Part shown: positions 34,999-44,482 of the stretch, piece after piece
Layout of the letters: every line of letters starts with the position of its first letter
How positions within the stretch are numbered: the stretch's first letter is position 1
Assembly: GCA_021234155.1 (NCBI GenBank)
Contig: JAJEKV010000004.1
Span: 7,380,109-7,444,108, forward strand
Reading direction: 5' to 3'
DNA from: Isoetes taiwanensis
Lineage: Eukaryota; Streptophyta; Lycopodiopsida; Isoetales; Isoetaceae
DNA: 64,000 bases
The notes under the pieces: model-generated
What the model was told of the DNA's origin: nothing
Seen by the model: only the letters and a program-made list of their open reading frames with translations
Databases searched by the model: none
Program-made: the position numbers and the translations under genes

Positions 34999-37209
34999 TT
35001 TTTTTTTTAACTTTTTTTTGAGGGATAAAAAATAGACTTTATTTACTTTAGGAGAATGATACAAAGCCACATGGCAGGGGTGCATTCATCTGCGAATATG
35101 AGATGAGGATAGCTTGCGCTATTCACTTTTATGACCTTGAATAGATTTGAATAGATGCCCCATATTTCCACATTTACATCTTCTTCACTGTCAAATACTA
35201 GCCTGAACTTTTGCCCTGGCAATTGAAAGGCCTTCTTCTTCATGGGGCACTATTCCAAGGGGAGAATTCCCAATAGCAATTCCTTAGTTTCTAGAGGATA
35301 TTCGAAGCTATCGAGACTCCATATCCATACTGCTTGCAGCATCTCACATTCCACCAGACAATGTTCTATGGACTCCTCTTTCAGCCTCACACGTGGGGCA
35401 TAGTGGGCTGACGTTATTGTCCCATTTTGAGACTAGTTGACTGACCCTTGGAACCCTGTAGATCACTTGCCAAAGGAAAGCGTTAATGCGTGGGGAGAGA
35501 TATTTCAGCCAAGCATTACTCCAGATGTTTTTAAGGTTTTCCTCTGCGATCACTAATTCCCACTTGGTAGATACAGGAAGTAAGCCCTTAGTTCTCAATC
35601 TTTTGTAACAAGAATTCACGAACCTATTTGGTGCAAAATCCATGGGTTTTGATCTCCTCGACTTATAACGTTTGGAGCACCATAGTCACACATTCTCAAA
35701 TTATCTTATCTGCCTCTTTTAGAGCAAAACGGGCGTGAAATTCTGCCCAGTTGGCTAATTGCTCTCCCCTATACCATTGGGTACAAAAATTTATTCCGCA
35801 GTTTTTCCATCTCTTTACTATCCTTGCGTCAATCACGATACTTAAGGCGCCTTGTCTGTTGTGCAATTCCACTGGTATCCACCATGAGGGGAGGTCTTTG
35901 CTTCAAACTTATTGTCAAGCGTGAATAATTTTTTATAGTATTCCAAGCCAAAATCAGTCCCTCCAGGAATGGAGAACCTTCTCTACATGGCTTAAGATCA
36001 AAAGAGAGAGATTATTGGAGCTAGACTTAGATAGAGGGCTTACTATGCTTACATGATGCTAATAGAGTCTGGTTGATAAGCTGCATACCTGAAGACTTCA
36101 CATTTTTCTATAAGATCATCCATATAAATTTGGCTATCTGTCTCCATAAAGCTGTTATCCTCTACTAACTTACATCATTGAAGTTTCTCAAACCCATGCA
36201 CAATTTCAGATGACATCCCTTGTCTATCCTCGGCTGCCTCCACTATATTAAAGTCTTCTGCCATGAGCCAACCTATCTGGTGTCCAAAGCCTTTCAATCT
36301 ATGTCTAAGGGTGGCCCATAGAGCTCCTCTGCCTCTGGGGTTGTTGTGGGCGTATATATTTACTAGGCCAAATTTGTCTACCTGTGAGTCACATACTTTA
36401 ACTTCTTTTTTCCTAAACGATGAGAGTGCCTGCACTAGACGTATTTTTCATTGCACCAATACCCACATATTCTTTACCTAAGGTTTTGAACAACTCATGT
36501 ATCTCTCCCTATTTACATGTATGCTCCTGCAAGCATATCACATCTGGGTTTATCTCCTTGATTGCGTTTGTTAACCTGCTTTTCTTGTATTTCAAGGATT
36601 TTACTTCCCTAATATTCCAGCTAAGGAACTTATAATTCGTAGAGAGATCTTTAAAGATCCTTTCTTCCTTTTCATGTTATCCATCCCTTTTGTGACTAGT
36701 TCTTCTGCCATTTTGTTTTTTTTCCCTATTAGACTAAGAGGATCTTCGTCCTCCAGTCTCTTCTTCCATTGAAAGGTCAGCCTACATATTGTTGTCTGAT
36801 GGGAGAACACATTCTATAGCGAGCAACTCTCCATAAACTATGATATCCCCTCAATTTCCTCTTTCTTTTTCTGGCAATGCCTCCTTCTCTGAATTTGTTA
36901 CTTCTTTAATGTACTGAGAGAAAGGGTTATTTATCCCCGAGACAATGTGAGCATTGAGAGGTACCTGGAGGGCGTTTTTTGGGGGGATTTTGGGCAAGGC
37001 CCTCCATTCTTTCGAGCAATATTTCTAGTTCTTCCTTTTTGCCTAGCCCCTACCACTTCCCAAGTCAAGTCATCTGTATGCGACAAGTCCTCCCCTGTTG
37101 CGGAGATGATAGGCTCTGCTATCGGTCCAATGGTTGGATTAATAGCATTGCTGGAGATGAGGGTTTTTCCTCCTCGGCTAGAAGCGCTTGAAATGCTAGT
37201 TGTAGGAGT
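34999..37209 (-). mobile_element. LINE (L1-type), minus strand, 3' part
   Basis: Minus-strand non-LTR retrotransposon. The T runs at 34999-35008 and 35012-35019 are the poly(A) tail of the minus strand. At 35344-35643 is the C-terminal zf-RVT domain typical of plant L1 ORF2 (NAFLWQV and the CPTCEAE region). At 36175-36435 is the middle of the apurinic endonuclease domain (GLVNIYAHNN, then GRGALWATL). Only about 500 bp separates endonuclease from zf-RVT, so the reverse transcriptase domain is deleted. At 36931-37209 is the end of ORF1 with the LTWEVVG block. The element is split by element D at 37209/37215 and continues at 50585. Confidence 0.75.
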
Positions 37210-37214
37210 AGTGG
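37210..37214 (+). repeat. Element D target-site duplication, left
   Basis: AGTGG immediately before the LTR start TGTGACGTTCC; the identical AGTGG occurs at 50580-50584 after the other LTR. Confidence 0.92.
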
Positions 37215-38883
37215 TGTGACGTTCCAGCACAGTATACGCTCCCAGGACGTATACTGTACTGCCTCGTCACGCGTACACGCCACCCCGACTGACGTGTACG
37301 CCAACGTGTAGCTAGGCTAGTAGCCCTAGGGGGCAACGTGCAAGGAGTGTGCATTTATTAATGTGCACATTAAACAATGTGCACATTCACTTAGGTGCAC
37401 ATTTTCCCATATGGCCACTTCATGCCAAGTGGGCCACACCCATAGGTGCAATTAATGTGCACATTTTCCAATGTACACATTAATGTGGGCACACATTTCC
37501 ATGTGGGCACATTTTGCCACCTAGCCATTAAAGGCAAGTGGGCCCATTCCCAATTATCCCACATGCCTAAAGGGGATAATTGGAAACCCTAGCCAACCCC
37601 CTTGTCTATTAAGGGAGGGAAACCCTAACTTGCCCAATTTTCGTTTCTAGGGGTTTAGAACTCTGTTTTGGCTGCCTCAACAGCCAAAACCGCCTCCCAG
37701 ACTCTGCCTGAGAGAATTGCACCGTTAGTTCCCCCTGATTCGAGCGTTTCAGCAGGATGGTCGAGCTCAGGTCAGGAGGAGCCACTCAAGGATCAGGTAT
37801 TTGGCCAATTAGATAGTCTAAACCCTAATGCAGTCATAGAATCAGTAGGTTTAGCCTATTAAATTGCCCATAGCAGCCTTCTAGATCTCTAGATACCAGC
37901 CTCTAACTAAAGAACCTAACTCTATGCTGTAGATTAGATATAGTTCTTTAGTTCTTCTGTGATGTATATGGATGATGTATCTCTATGAACTCCTTGTATT
38001 GGGAAGGGGGGTAGAGACCTAAAGCTTGGTAGTAGATGCTCCTAGAGTAGCCTCTCTAGCACACTATAGATTCGGCCTGTGTACAAGAACCACACCTGGT
38101 TGTGGGTGAAGGGGCCAGACTGGCTGAGAAGGAGGTTCATGTCCTGACTCTTGAACGATCCCTCTGGTGTGTAAGGCCTACCAGGGATCATTGTGACTAG
38201 GTCTAATGGCTCACCACTGAGTGCGGGTGAGGCATGGACTCGACACCCGTGAAGTGGTGTACACTTTCCAGTGGGTTCAGTCGAATACGGGCAGTGGCCC
38301 TCTAGTCGCCTTGAGTCAGCATGTAGATCTCTGGAGGGGGTGATCCCTTCCTGCCCCATCGGAACTGGGAGGATGAAACCCAGGAATAGCCCTTTTGGCT
38401 ATGCATCCCGTGGCTCTGATGGGTCCCGACACTTTTCAGCCTACTCTCAAAGTGTGCAATGGGAGGGGCGGATGGAGTGGACAACCCTATGCCATGTTCA
38501 TATGCCGCCCAAATCCATTGCCATGAATTACATGCGCAATGAACTCACGGAGACCCAAGCCGTCAGTCATCCCCTTGAGTCTGAGCCTTGGGTAGAACTT
38601 CCCTTATGTATTGGCTCACCTTGTTTATGCAGATGTGATGGACCACCCTTCGAGGTGGATATGTGCTTATGTTGTGTACTGACATGTATGTTACGCTTCC
38701 GCAGCTAGGTAGACCCTGAGGGAGGCGGGGTAAAATGACCCCTTCACTCTTCCCCTTTGGAACCCGGCCACGGTTCGCAGATTATGTGGAGGGCCCATGT
38801 ATCGGCATGGAGCGGGTATGGGGATGAACTCTGTTTGTATACACGGTGAGTGCACCGTATGCGCGTAGTAGGGGACGCGTCCA
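37215..38883 (+). mobile_element. Element D 5' LTR
   Basis: About 1669 bp, starting TGTGACGTTCC. The end, ACGCGTCCA, is altered relative to the 3' LTR end ACGTCACA. Near its start is a cluster of palindromic TGTGCACA-type motifs (about 37358-37510). The LTR has no convincing gene; the longest minus-strand frame (38042-38359) recurs in the 3' LTR simply because the LTRs are copies. Confidence 0.92.
37358..37510 (+). repeat. Cluster of palindromic TGTGCACA-type motifs in LTR
   Basis: AATGTGCACATT, a perfect 12-base palindrome, and close variants (GGTGCACATTTT, AATGTACACATT, TGGGCACATTTT) recur about seven times over about 150 bp in the likely U3 region. The 3' LTR has the same array at about 49067-49220. 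Arrays like this often bind transcription factors; which one is unknown. Confidence 0.7.
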
Positions 38884-38886
38884 CGG

Positions 38887-38898
38887 TGGTATCGAGCA
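38887..38898 (+). other. Element D primer-binding site, initiator-Met type, one base short
   Basis: TGGTATCGAGCA, matching the usual TGGTATCAGAGCA except for one missing A, three bases after the LTR end. Confidence 0.75.
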
Positions 38899-39085
38899 AT
38901 GTTCTTGGAGACCAAGAGCAAAAAGCGCCATGTTCCCGATAGTACTAACGATAGGGTCCTTAAACCTCGAAAAATGGGAAATTTTTTTTCTCATTTTTGT
39001 AGTTTATGCTAAGCTAGTAATGATTAAAATGAATGAAAACATAAAAGATTAAGAATTGGTGAGCCAACATCCAAAAAGTAGGGTG

Positions 39086-39147
39086 GTCTCACACGCCGCG
39101 CCAGACGGAAATGAGATTTTCATTTTCGGCTGGCAGCAACGTGAGAC
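39086..39147 (+). repeat. Hairpin repeat H1
   Basis: First of four related 62-67 base inverted repeats. Outer arms GTCTCACAC...GTGAGAC, GC-rich shoulders CGCGCC, inner arms GAAAATGAGA...TCTCATTTTC in the best copies. H1 is diverged in the outer right arm. Lies 386 bp upstream of the MARTK start codon. Confidence 0.8.
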
Positions 39148-39281
39148 ATTCAATTTAAACACACCAAAAGTTGTAAATTACTTAAAATAGCTTGATAATT
39201 CTAAATTAGAGCTAAGAATCAAGTAGAATTAGCATGTTACTTGTTTAAAAAGTACAAAAAGTTAGTAGTGGGTCCCACCAT

Positions 39282-39346
39282 GTCTCACACGTCCGCGCCG
39301 GGACAGGAAATGACTTTTTCATTTTGGGCTGGGAATAGCGTGAGAC
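39282..39346 (+). repeat. Hairpin repeat H2
   Basis: Second copy, starting 196 bp after H1. Outer arms GTCTCACACG and CGTGAGAC; inner arms more diverged (GGAAATGA / TCATTTT). Confidence 0.8.
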
Positions 39347-39532
39347 CTTGCTTAATTAGGTGTTTTAGATGTTTTAAGCACCCTAAAAAAGGTAGTTTAA
39401 AAGTTGACCTAAAATTGACACTGTAAATAGACCTAGACCCCTCCCATTTTTAAGCTCTTCCTTAGAAGTTTGTTCAGATTCGCCCGAGGCGATCTTCCGG
39501 GCGCTTTAGTTCCGTCGACGAACCATCAAATG
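39347..39532 (+). promoter_or_regulatory. Candidate promoter and leader of the H3-fold gene
   Basis: Between H2 and the first ATG lies a TATA-like TGTAAATAGACC (about 39423), then a pyrimidine/C-rich stretch CCCCTCCCATTTTT, then the leader motif GGCGATCTTCC at 39488-39498, 35 bases before ATG. The same order occurs before the second accessory frame (TATAAATA, CCCCCCATTT, GGCGATCTTCC at 41440-41450), suggesting a duplicated promoter module. Confidence 0.5.
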
Positions 39533-40789
39533 ATGGCCCGCACAAAAGCGATGCGCAAGGAAGCCTAGCGAAGCGGATCCTCCAGCGCCCGGCAGTTCTC
39601 CGCCTCTTTTCGAGGGTCCTTCAAGAACGCCTTTCCGAGAAGGCTAATCTTCTTCGGCTTAAGATGCAGGATCGTGATCGGAGCGACCATACGGAGATCA
39701 TAGAGGGCTAACCGACCCGGATATCATGCATCAAACTCGGAGGAGATCGCACAGAGGAAGGAGGGAGCAGGAGCAACGGGAGCGGCGCAGGCAAATAATC
39801 AACGAAGAGCAACACCAGACTGAGACCCACCTGCAGGAGGAGCAAGGAAGGGAAGAGCAGCGACCGCCGACTCTTAGCCCCGCAGAAGAAGCAGATCTTG
39901 CGCGCTTCATCAGCAAGTATGAAGCCAAAGAGCGACGCCGGGAGCAGAGGACGAAGAATCGGGAGGACGACCCAACCACTGCCAGCGAGCCAAAGAAGAG
40001 GAAGGCCAAAGCCATTAAAGCAGGCAAGAGAAAAGTTGTGAAGGTCGGGAAGCGAGCGGTAGGGCCCGTCATCAACGAACCATCAGGCGAAGAGACCCCG
40101 CCTTCTACCGATGATTCGGACGAGGATTACGTCCCCAACACAGAGGGGGCGAGTTCTTCAAAACCCCCGCCCGTGGAGAAGGAAGTGCCCCAGCAAGAGG
40201 CACCTGAGCAGGTAGCACAGGAGCAGGAGGAGGCCGGACAGGCGGTGAAGCCCCCACCATTCCCGACGTGGGATAGAGTTAAGGCCCCGCGACCCCAACG
40301 GGAGACCCTGTCAAGGTCTATCAGAAGAGGATCAAGGAGCACAACACCTACATGGAGAAGTGGGAGGCATACACTGCCTACTACCAGGAGCACAGGGTGA
40401 GAACGATTGAAGGTGGACATCCGACAAGAAGCCAGACCTTGAAGCCGCCGCCACCCAGGCCCAAGCCTCCAAGAGCACCAGGGAAGAAGCGGTCCAACAG
40501 GAAAAAGTTGGAGGACAGAGCCCTCAAGGAGATCCGGCATTTCCAGAAGAGTTACGGACTCTTGATCCCCCGGGCACCGTTCCAACGCTTGGTCCGCGAA
40601 GTCATGCAGGAGTACAACACAGACATGCGCGTGACAGATGAGATGCTGTTGTGCTTGCAGGAGGCAGCAGAAGCAAAAATAGTGCAGCATTTTGAAGATT
40701 CAACGGCCTGCACAGTGCACGCGAAGAGGGTCACCCTCATGAGGCAGGATATGTATCTTGCTAGGCACATCAAGGGAGAGCGCCCTTGA
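39533..40789 (+). pseudogene. Histone H3/CENH3-like gene inside element D (one stop and at least one frameshift)
   Basis: The C-terminal part (40520-40786) is a histone H3 fold ending in a stop at 40787-40789. It has [10 protein letters not shown] and LLIP (the CENH3 style of the alpha-N helix), PFQRLVRE (40577-40600, canonical H3), a loop 1 of canonical H3 length, [18 protein letters not shown] (TLMR as in plant CENH3) and an [10 protein letters not shown] end. By-eye comparison with remembered plant H3 gives about 50 of 89 identical positions. Upstream, ATG at 39533 begins MARTKAMRKEA, the H3 amino terminus, then TAG at 39566-39568. An open frame 39726-40400 encodes a long charged tail with a bipartite-type basic nuclear signal (39990-40055) and an acidic DDSDED patch; a frameshift near 40290-40310 separates it from the fold. 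The tail is far longer than in host H3 or CENH3. No intron is evident. Whether the frame breaks are real or sequence errors is open. Confidence 0.88.
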
Positions 40790-40935
40790 AACCTTTTTGT
40801 AAATAAGAAACATTTTTGTCAATATAAAGAATTTTTGTGTAATTAATGTGTCTGATCTAGCTTAATTAAGTTAAGTTAGAGAATTCTAGTCTTTATTTTG
40901 GTTAAATTGGAAGCTTTTGAGCAAATTGAGACGAT
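40790..40935 (+). terminator. Likely 3' end region of the H3-fold transcript
   Basis: The AT-rich stretch right after the stop contains TTTTTGTAAATAAGAAA and AATATAAAGAATTTTTGTG, resembling plant far-upstream and near-upstream poly(A) elements. Inferred from composition and position only. Confidence 0.35.
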
Positions 40936-41002
40936 GTCTCACACGTCGCGCCAGGACAGAAAATGAGATTCTCATTTTCGGGCTGGGCGCAACGTGTGAG
41001 AC
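40936..41002 (+). repeat. Hairpin repeat H3
   Basis: Best-preserved copy. The outer stem GTCTCACACGTCGCGCC pairs with GGCGCAACGTGTGAGAC at 16 of 17 positions, and the inner stem GAAAATGAGA pairs perfectly with TCTCATTTTC. Lies 150 bp after the H3-fold gene and upstream of the second accessory frame. Confidence 0.88.
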
Positions 41003-41134
41003 CATGGCCAAAAATGCCCAAAACAGCCCCAAATCGACCAAATAAGGGGTCAATTCTGCCTAACTCGACGAGTTTAGTGGAATTGCAGCCTTAGATCACC
41101 CAAATTGGTCAAGTTTAACCCATTTAGAGCCCAT

Positions 41135-41201
41135 GTCTCACACGTCGCGCCAGGACAGAAAATGAACTTCTCATTATCGGTCTGGGCGCAACATGTGAGA
41201 C
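41135..41201 (+). repeat. Hairpin repeat H4
   Basis: Fourth copy, starting 199 bp after H3, nearly the same spacing as H1-H2. Outer arms GTCTCACACGTCGCGCC and GGCGCAACATGTGAGAC. Confidence 0.85.
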
Positions 41202-41381
41202 CTCGTACCATTTTCTTCACCAAATGATCTCCAACTTGTTGCAATAGGTTCATTAGTTATTCTTAACATGCTCAAACCCTAGAAGTAGTCTTCAAACTCG
41301 CAATTGCACCCTTTAATAGATCAGAATCACCTAATCTCAGTAAATTCTAGGTCATCCGAAAATTAGGGCTTCCCCCTTTTC

Positions 41382-41389
41382 TATAAATA
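41382..41389 (+). promoter_or_regulatory. TATA box of the second accessory gene
   Basis: TATAAATA in a CTATAAATAAGCCCCCC context, 122 bases before the first ATG (41504) and after hairpins H3 and H4. Its context matches the degenerate TGTAAATAGACC at about 39423 before the H3-fold gene. Confidence 0.55.
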
Positions 41390-41540
41390 AGCCCCCCATT
41401 TCTCATTTAGCACCCTGCAAGTTTGCTCTCCACTGCTTAGGCGATCTTCCAGCTCCCTGAGGCGCTTCTGCATCCGTCTGTTACTCCCTTCTTCGCTAGA
41501 TCAATGGCCACTGCTGACTTCAGGCGATGGTACAGCGCCA

Positions 41541-42224
41541 GTGTCCATGCTGCCGAGGGCGGATGTCGACGACATCTTCCAAGTCTTTGGGAAAGAAATT
41601 GATATCCAAGCCACGCTAAATGCAACCCCAGCATATAGGCAAGTGCTAGCAGAGTTTCAAGCTAGGGTAGGACCCTCCCTTGTTCAGGTCCCCCCTTGCA
41701 TAGGGTATTTCGTTCCCCGGCCATCCCTTCAAGCAGCCTTGGGCGATGTCCCCAACATCGCCAAGTACCTAACTAACAAGGCGCAGAGGCTGCCAGACTA
41801 CATGGTCCTGACAGCCAACAGAACTAAGTATTTCTCGTACACTGCTGCCCTAGCTATGTTCTTAACCCACCACGCCGAAAACCCATTGGGGGCAACCTCT
41901 ATCCCTCCGATGGAGGTGGACCCCATAGCAGCCCAAGCAGAAGAGCAGATGCTTTTGCAGTATTAGCAGGAGCAAGAAGCAAGAGAAGAAGAAGAGGAGT
42001 CGGACGACGAGGAGTACACGGAGCTCGACTCAGACGAAGAACGGCGCCAAGCGGAGCAAGAGCTGATCAACTTCGAGCAGAGCCGGCAGAACATCAGAGT
42101 TGCTCCCCCACTTGGGCTAGGCATCACAAGCCTAGCCCCTATCATCATCAGCGGAGAGGAGTATCTACTCCTCAGTGACATCCGAACCTTCCCAAATGCG
42201 AGGAGAGGGAGCTCCATTGGATGA
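41541..42224 (+). pseudogene. Second accessory frame of element D, acidic C-terminal region
   Basis: Open frame with one in-frame TAG (41964-41966). Before it are 141 codons with no recognised domain (starts MSMLPRADVDDIFQVF; blocks VPPCIGYFVPRP and NRTKYFSYTAAL). After it the frame continues to TGA at 42222-42224 with a strongly acidic run (about 41970-42060, rich in Glu/Asp with only scattered basic residues). The first ATG of the transcript, 41504, is in another frame whose codons run sensibly up to about 41560, suggesting a one-base indel near there. It is preceded by the hairpin/TATA/leader module. The acidic run resembles those of histone-binding proteins, but such runs are common, so function is not assigned. 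Confidence 0.5.
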
Positions 42225-42625
42225 AGCTTCCACCAACCGCTGCAGAACCGACATGGACGACTTCATCATCAGGGGAGTCTCGTGACTTCCCGCTTCAAGT
42301 CGGGGAAGCCGACACCTACAGGGGGAAGGCGACTCCCGACATCCGGGCATACAAAGAAGATAAGGCGTGTCATGGAGACAGGAGACCGCCATCCGGGAAG
42401 AAGAGTTCCTCGCCATTCAGAACGGTTGGGGATCGAGGCAAGACCACTAACATCCCGATGCCGAAGTCCCTCAACACCACCTCCAACAAGAGGAGGTGAA
42501 TTGACCTCGTGAGAGTCGACTCCACAATTGAAGATTACCGGAGCCGACGGAGATAGAGGTCGATGAATACGGACCTGCACGGCAGCCTGGAGGCCAATCA
42601 AGTGGGGAATCATCCATGACGCACA
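42225..42625 (+). other. Broken coding-like stretch between accessory frames
   Basis: GC-rich, with short overlapping open frames rich in Pro, Arg, Lys and Ser, none with a recognised domain. Composition matches the neighbouring accessory frames, so it is probably a frameshifted part of the same or next gene. Confidence 0.35.
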
Positions 42626-43024
42626 ATGACAGGTAAAGCTCGGTACTACCCGCCACCGCCGCTAGATGGGAGAATAGCGGTAGTACACCACAAATTCAGC
42701 CCCCGTGGGCGAGGAAGGAGTGTTCATGCTGATTGCACTCGGGCTTGGCAGCATGCTCGAATAGCAGCAAATGTCGACTATGTTGTCCTAGTCAAGAGGG
42801 CAATGGCACTCGACCTCTTCGACTTCGCCATACCTCATCGACGTCAGGCGAGATTAGCGGTGGCCGCGGCTCTCACATCTGACCGCAGAGTGGAAGACTT
42901 GGCGAGAGCCTTGCAGGGTGGCTCGTCAGCAAGCGTCTTCAGGAACTTGGGTCATTCGGTAGGAACGGCCCAAGTTAAGAAGTTCCTTGAGGACAACCCG
43001 TCTTACCGGCGATTTCAAGACTAG
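42626..43024 (+). CDS. Third accessory frame of element D, unknown function
   Basis: 132-codon frame, MTGKARYYPPPP..., ending at TAG 43022-43024. It has a basic, Gly/Arg-rich patch near residues 25-30 and an Ala-rich helix-like second half (about residues 65-130, including VEDLARALQGG and VKKFLEDNP). No homology recognised. It may be the 3' end of the second accessory gene if the intervening stretch is frameshifted. It is followed by an AT-rich region (43030-43110) that could end a transcript. Confidence 0.4.
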   Translation: MTGKARYYPPPPLDGRIAVVHHKFSPRGRGRSVHADCTRAWQHARIAANVDYVVLVKRAMALDLFDFAIPHRRQARLAVAAALTSDRRVEDLARALQGGSSASVFRNLGHSVGTAQVKKFLEDNPSYRRFQD

Positions 43025-43195
43025 TTAGACTCTTGATCCCGGAGACTTTTTGTACTAAAATATTATATAATATATGAATATAATCTCTGTTGCACTTTAA
43101 ATGTTTTGTTGATGTATTTTGCCCCACAACTATACCAACAAACATAAACAATGCAAGAGAACAAGGAAAACTAACCATATAGCCATGAATTACTT

Positions 43196-44417
43196 GTGTA
43201 TGCAGTTAGAGGCCTAGGCTCAGGGGAACGACAACGCCAAGACCTTAGGGAAGAACAGACCCCGCCCAGACCACCCCCGGCAAGGAACCTATTTGAAGAT
43301 ATGGAACCCATGACCCCAGAGGAGGAGATATCCCAGATGAGGACGGACCTTGAGCAGATAAAGGCTCTGTTAGCCGCACAAGCAGGAGCGGGTTCGGTGG
43401 GCAATGCTCAATTGCCACAAGCATCAGCTCGGAAAACAGGAAGGGACAAGAAGAGGAGCAAGAGAAGAAGATCCCCCAGCTCGGATTCCTCCGACTCAAG
43501 CTCGAACTTCGTTTCGGACTCAGGAGGAAGAAAGAAGCAGGCCCAGGACCGAACAGCCGCAAGGCAAAGGAACACTGAAGAGGGAAGGCAGAGGAACACC
43601 CCAGATGGACGACAAAGAGACACCAGGGCCTCTGACTACCAGAAGAAGGTAGATTCCGCGTTGGGCAATGTATGGAAGGCCCGGAAACTGGAACAGTTCT
43701 CGGGGGAGAACAGGTCAGGATTAGAAGCAGAAGCATGGCTGGACGAAATGAGTGAGTACGGCAATGCTTATGGCATGAAGGATAAAGACAAAGGAAGAGT
43801 GGCAAACACCAACTTGAAAGGAGCCGCGACGGATTTGGTGGAAGGGTTATGCAAAGGCACATGGCTTAAGCAGGGATGCTTGTAAGTTCAGAAAGTTTGC
43901 TAAAGCCTTCGCGCCATTACGCCCCGAGGGGAACATAAGTCTAGTATGATGCGCTAGCTTCTAATGAGGTTGCAAAGAAGGCAACAAATCTGTCCGTATA
44001 TACAGAGGAATTCATGAGGTCGAGGTCAGATATGTGCCAAAATTGGGTGAGAAGCATGCAGTAGAAAGCTATATTGAGGGGCTGAATGAGGAGATCCGCA
44101 AGCTTGTGAGGGCAATAAACCCTAAGACAGTATTAGAAGCAGAGTCCAAGGCTATAAGCTTGCAAGGGACGGGACCTCAGAATAGCGGGCAGAGGCAGCA
44201 GTATTTCCAGGATAAAGGCAAGGCGACAGGAAGCTATAGCCCTAGGGCAGCCAGTCCAGGTCCAGCTAGAGCCCCATATGGTGGCAAACTGTGGGGAAAC
44301 AAAGCAGAGAAGAAGCGTGTGTCCTTCAAGGACAAGCAGGGAGGGATCAAACTACTCCAAAGCAAAGGCGATCCTTTTGCAAAAGCGATGCCCAAGGAAA
44401 AGAGACAGAGTGCATAG
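43196..44417 (+). pseudogene. Element D gag (frameshifted)
   Basis: Two frames, 43196-43885 and 44034-44417. The first in-frame ATG is at about 43301 (MEPMTPEEEISQM), followed by a coiled-coil-like segment, a basic/Ser-rich stretch (KKRSKRRRSPSSDSS), and the start of the capsid-like domain (KLEQFSGENRSGLEAEAWL). The second frame holds the end of the domain (YIEGLNEEIRKLV). A clean CCHC knuckle is not visible; the region before the protease frame (44418-44482) has Cys and His codons in broken frames. Frame loss occurs around 43885-44030. Confidence 0.75.
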
Positions 44418-44482
44418 AAAAGCAGCTTTGCTTCAGTGTGCTTCCAGCCGTGCCATAGGGACGGCGAACCGTCCCTACGCCC

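Noticed and set aside
38042-38359. 105-codon minus-strand frame in the element D 5' LTR, repeated exactly at 49744-50061
   Set aside because: The repetition is explained by the LTRs being copies of each other. There is no domain, no promoter and no codon pattern suggesting a gene.
39726-40400. The charged N-terminal frame as element D Gag
   Set aside because: Gag-like capsid sequence is found separately at 43196-44417; the charged frame leads into the histone fold after one frameshift.
40127-40690. 187-codon minus-strand frame opposite the histone gene
   Set aside because: Shadow of the GC-rich sense coding strand; the sense frame has a clear histone fold and this one has none.
40520-40786. 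The histone fold as a host gene that merely lies near a transposon
   Set aside because: It lies between the LTRs, after the primer site and before gag, in an element with exact target duplications and both LTRs. A separate later insertion of a host gene is still possible but needs an extra event.
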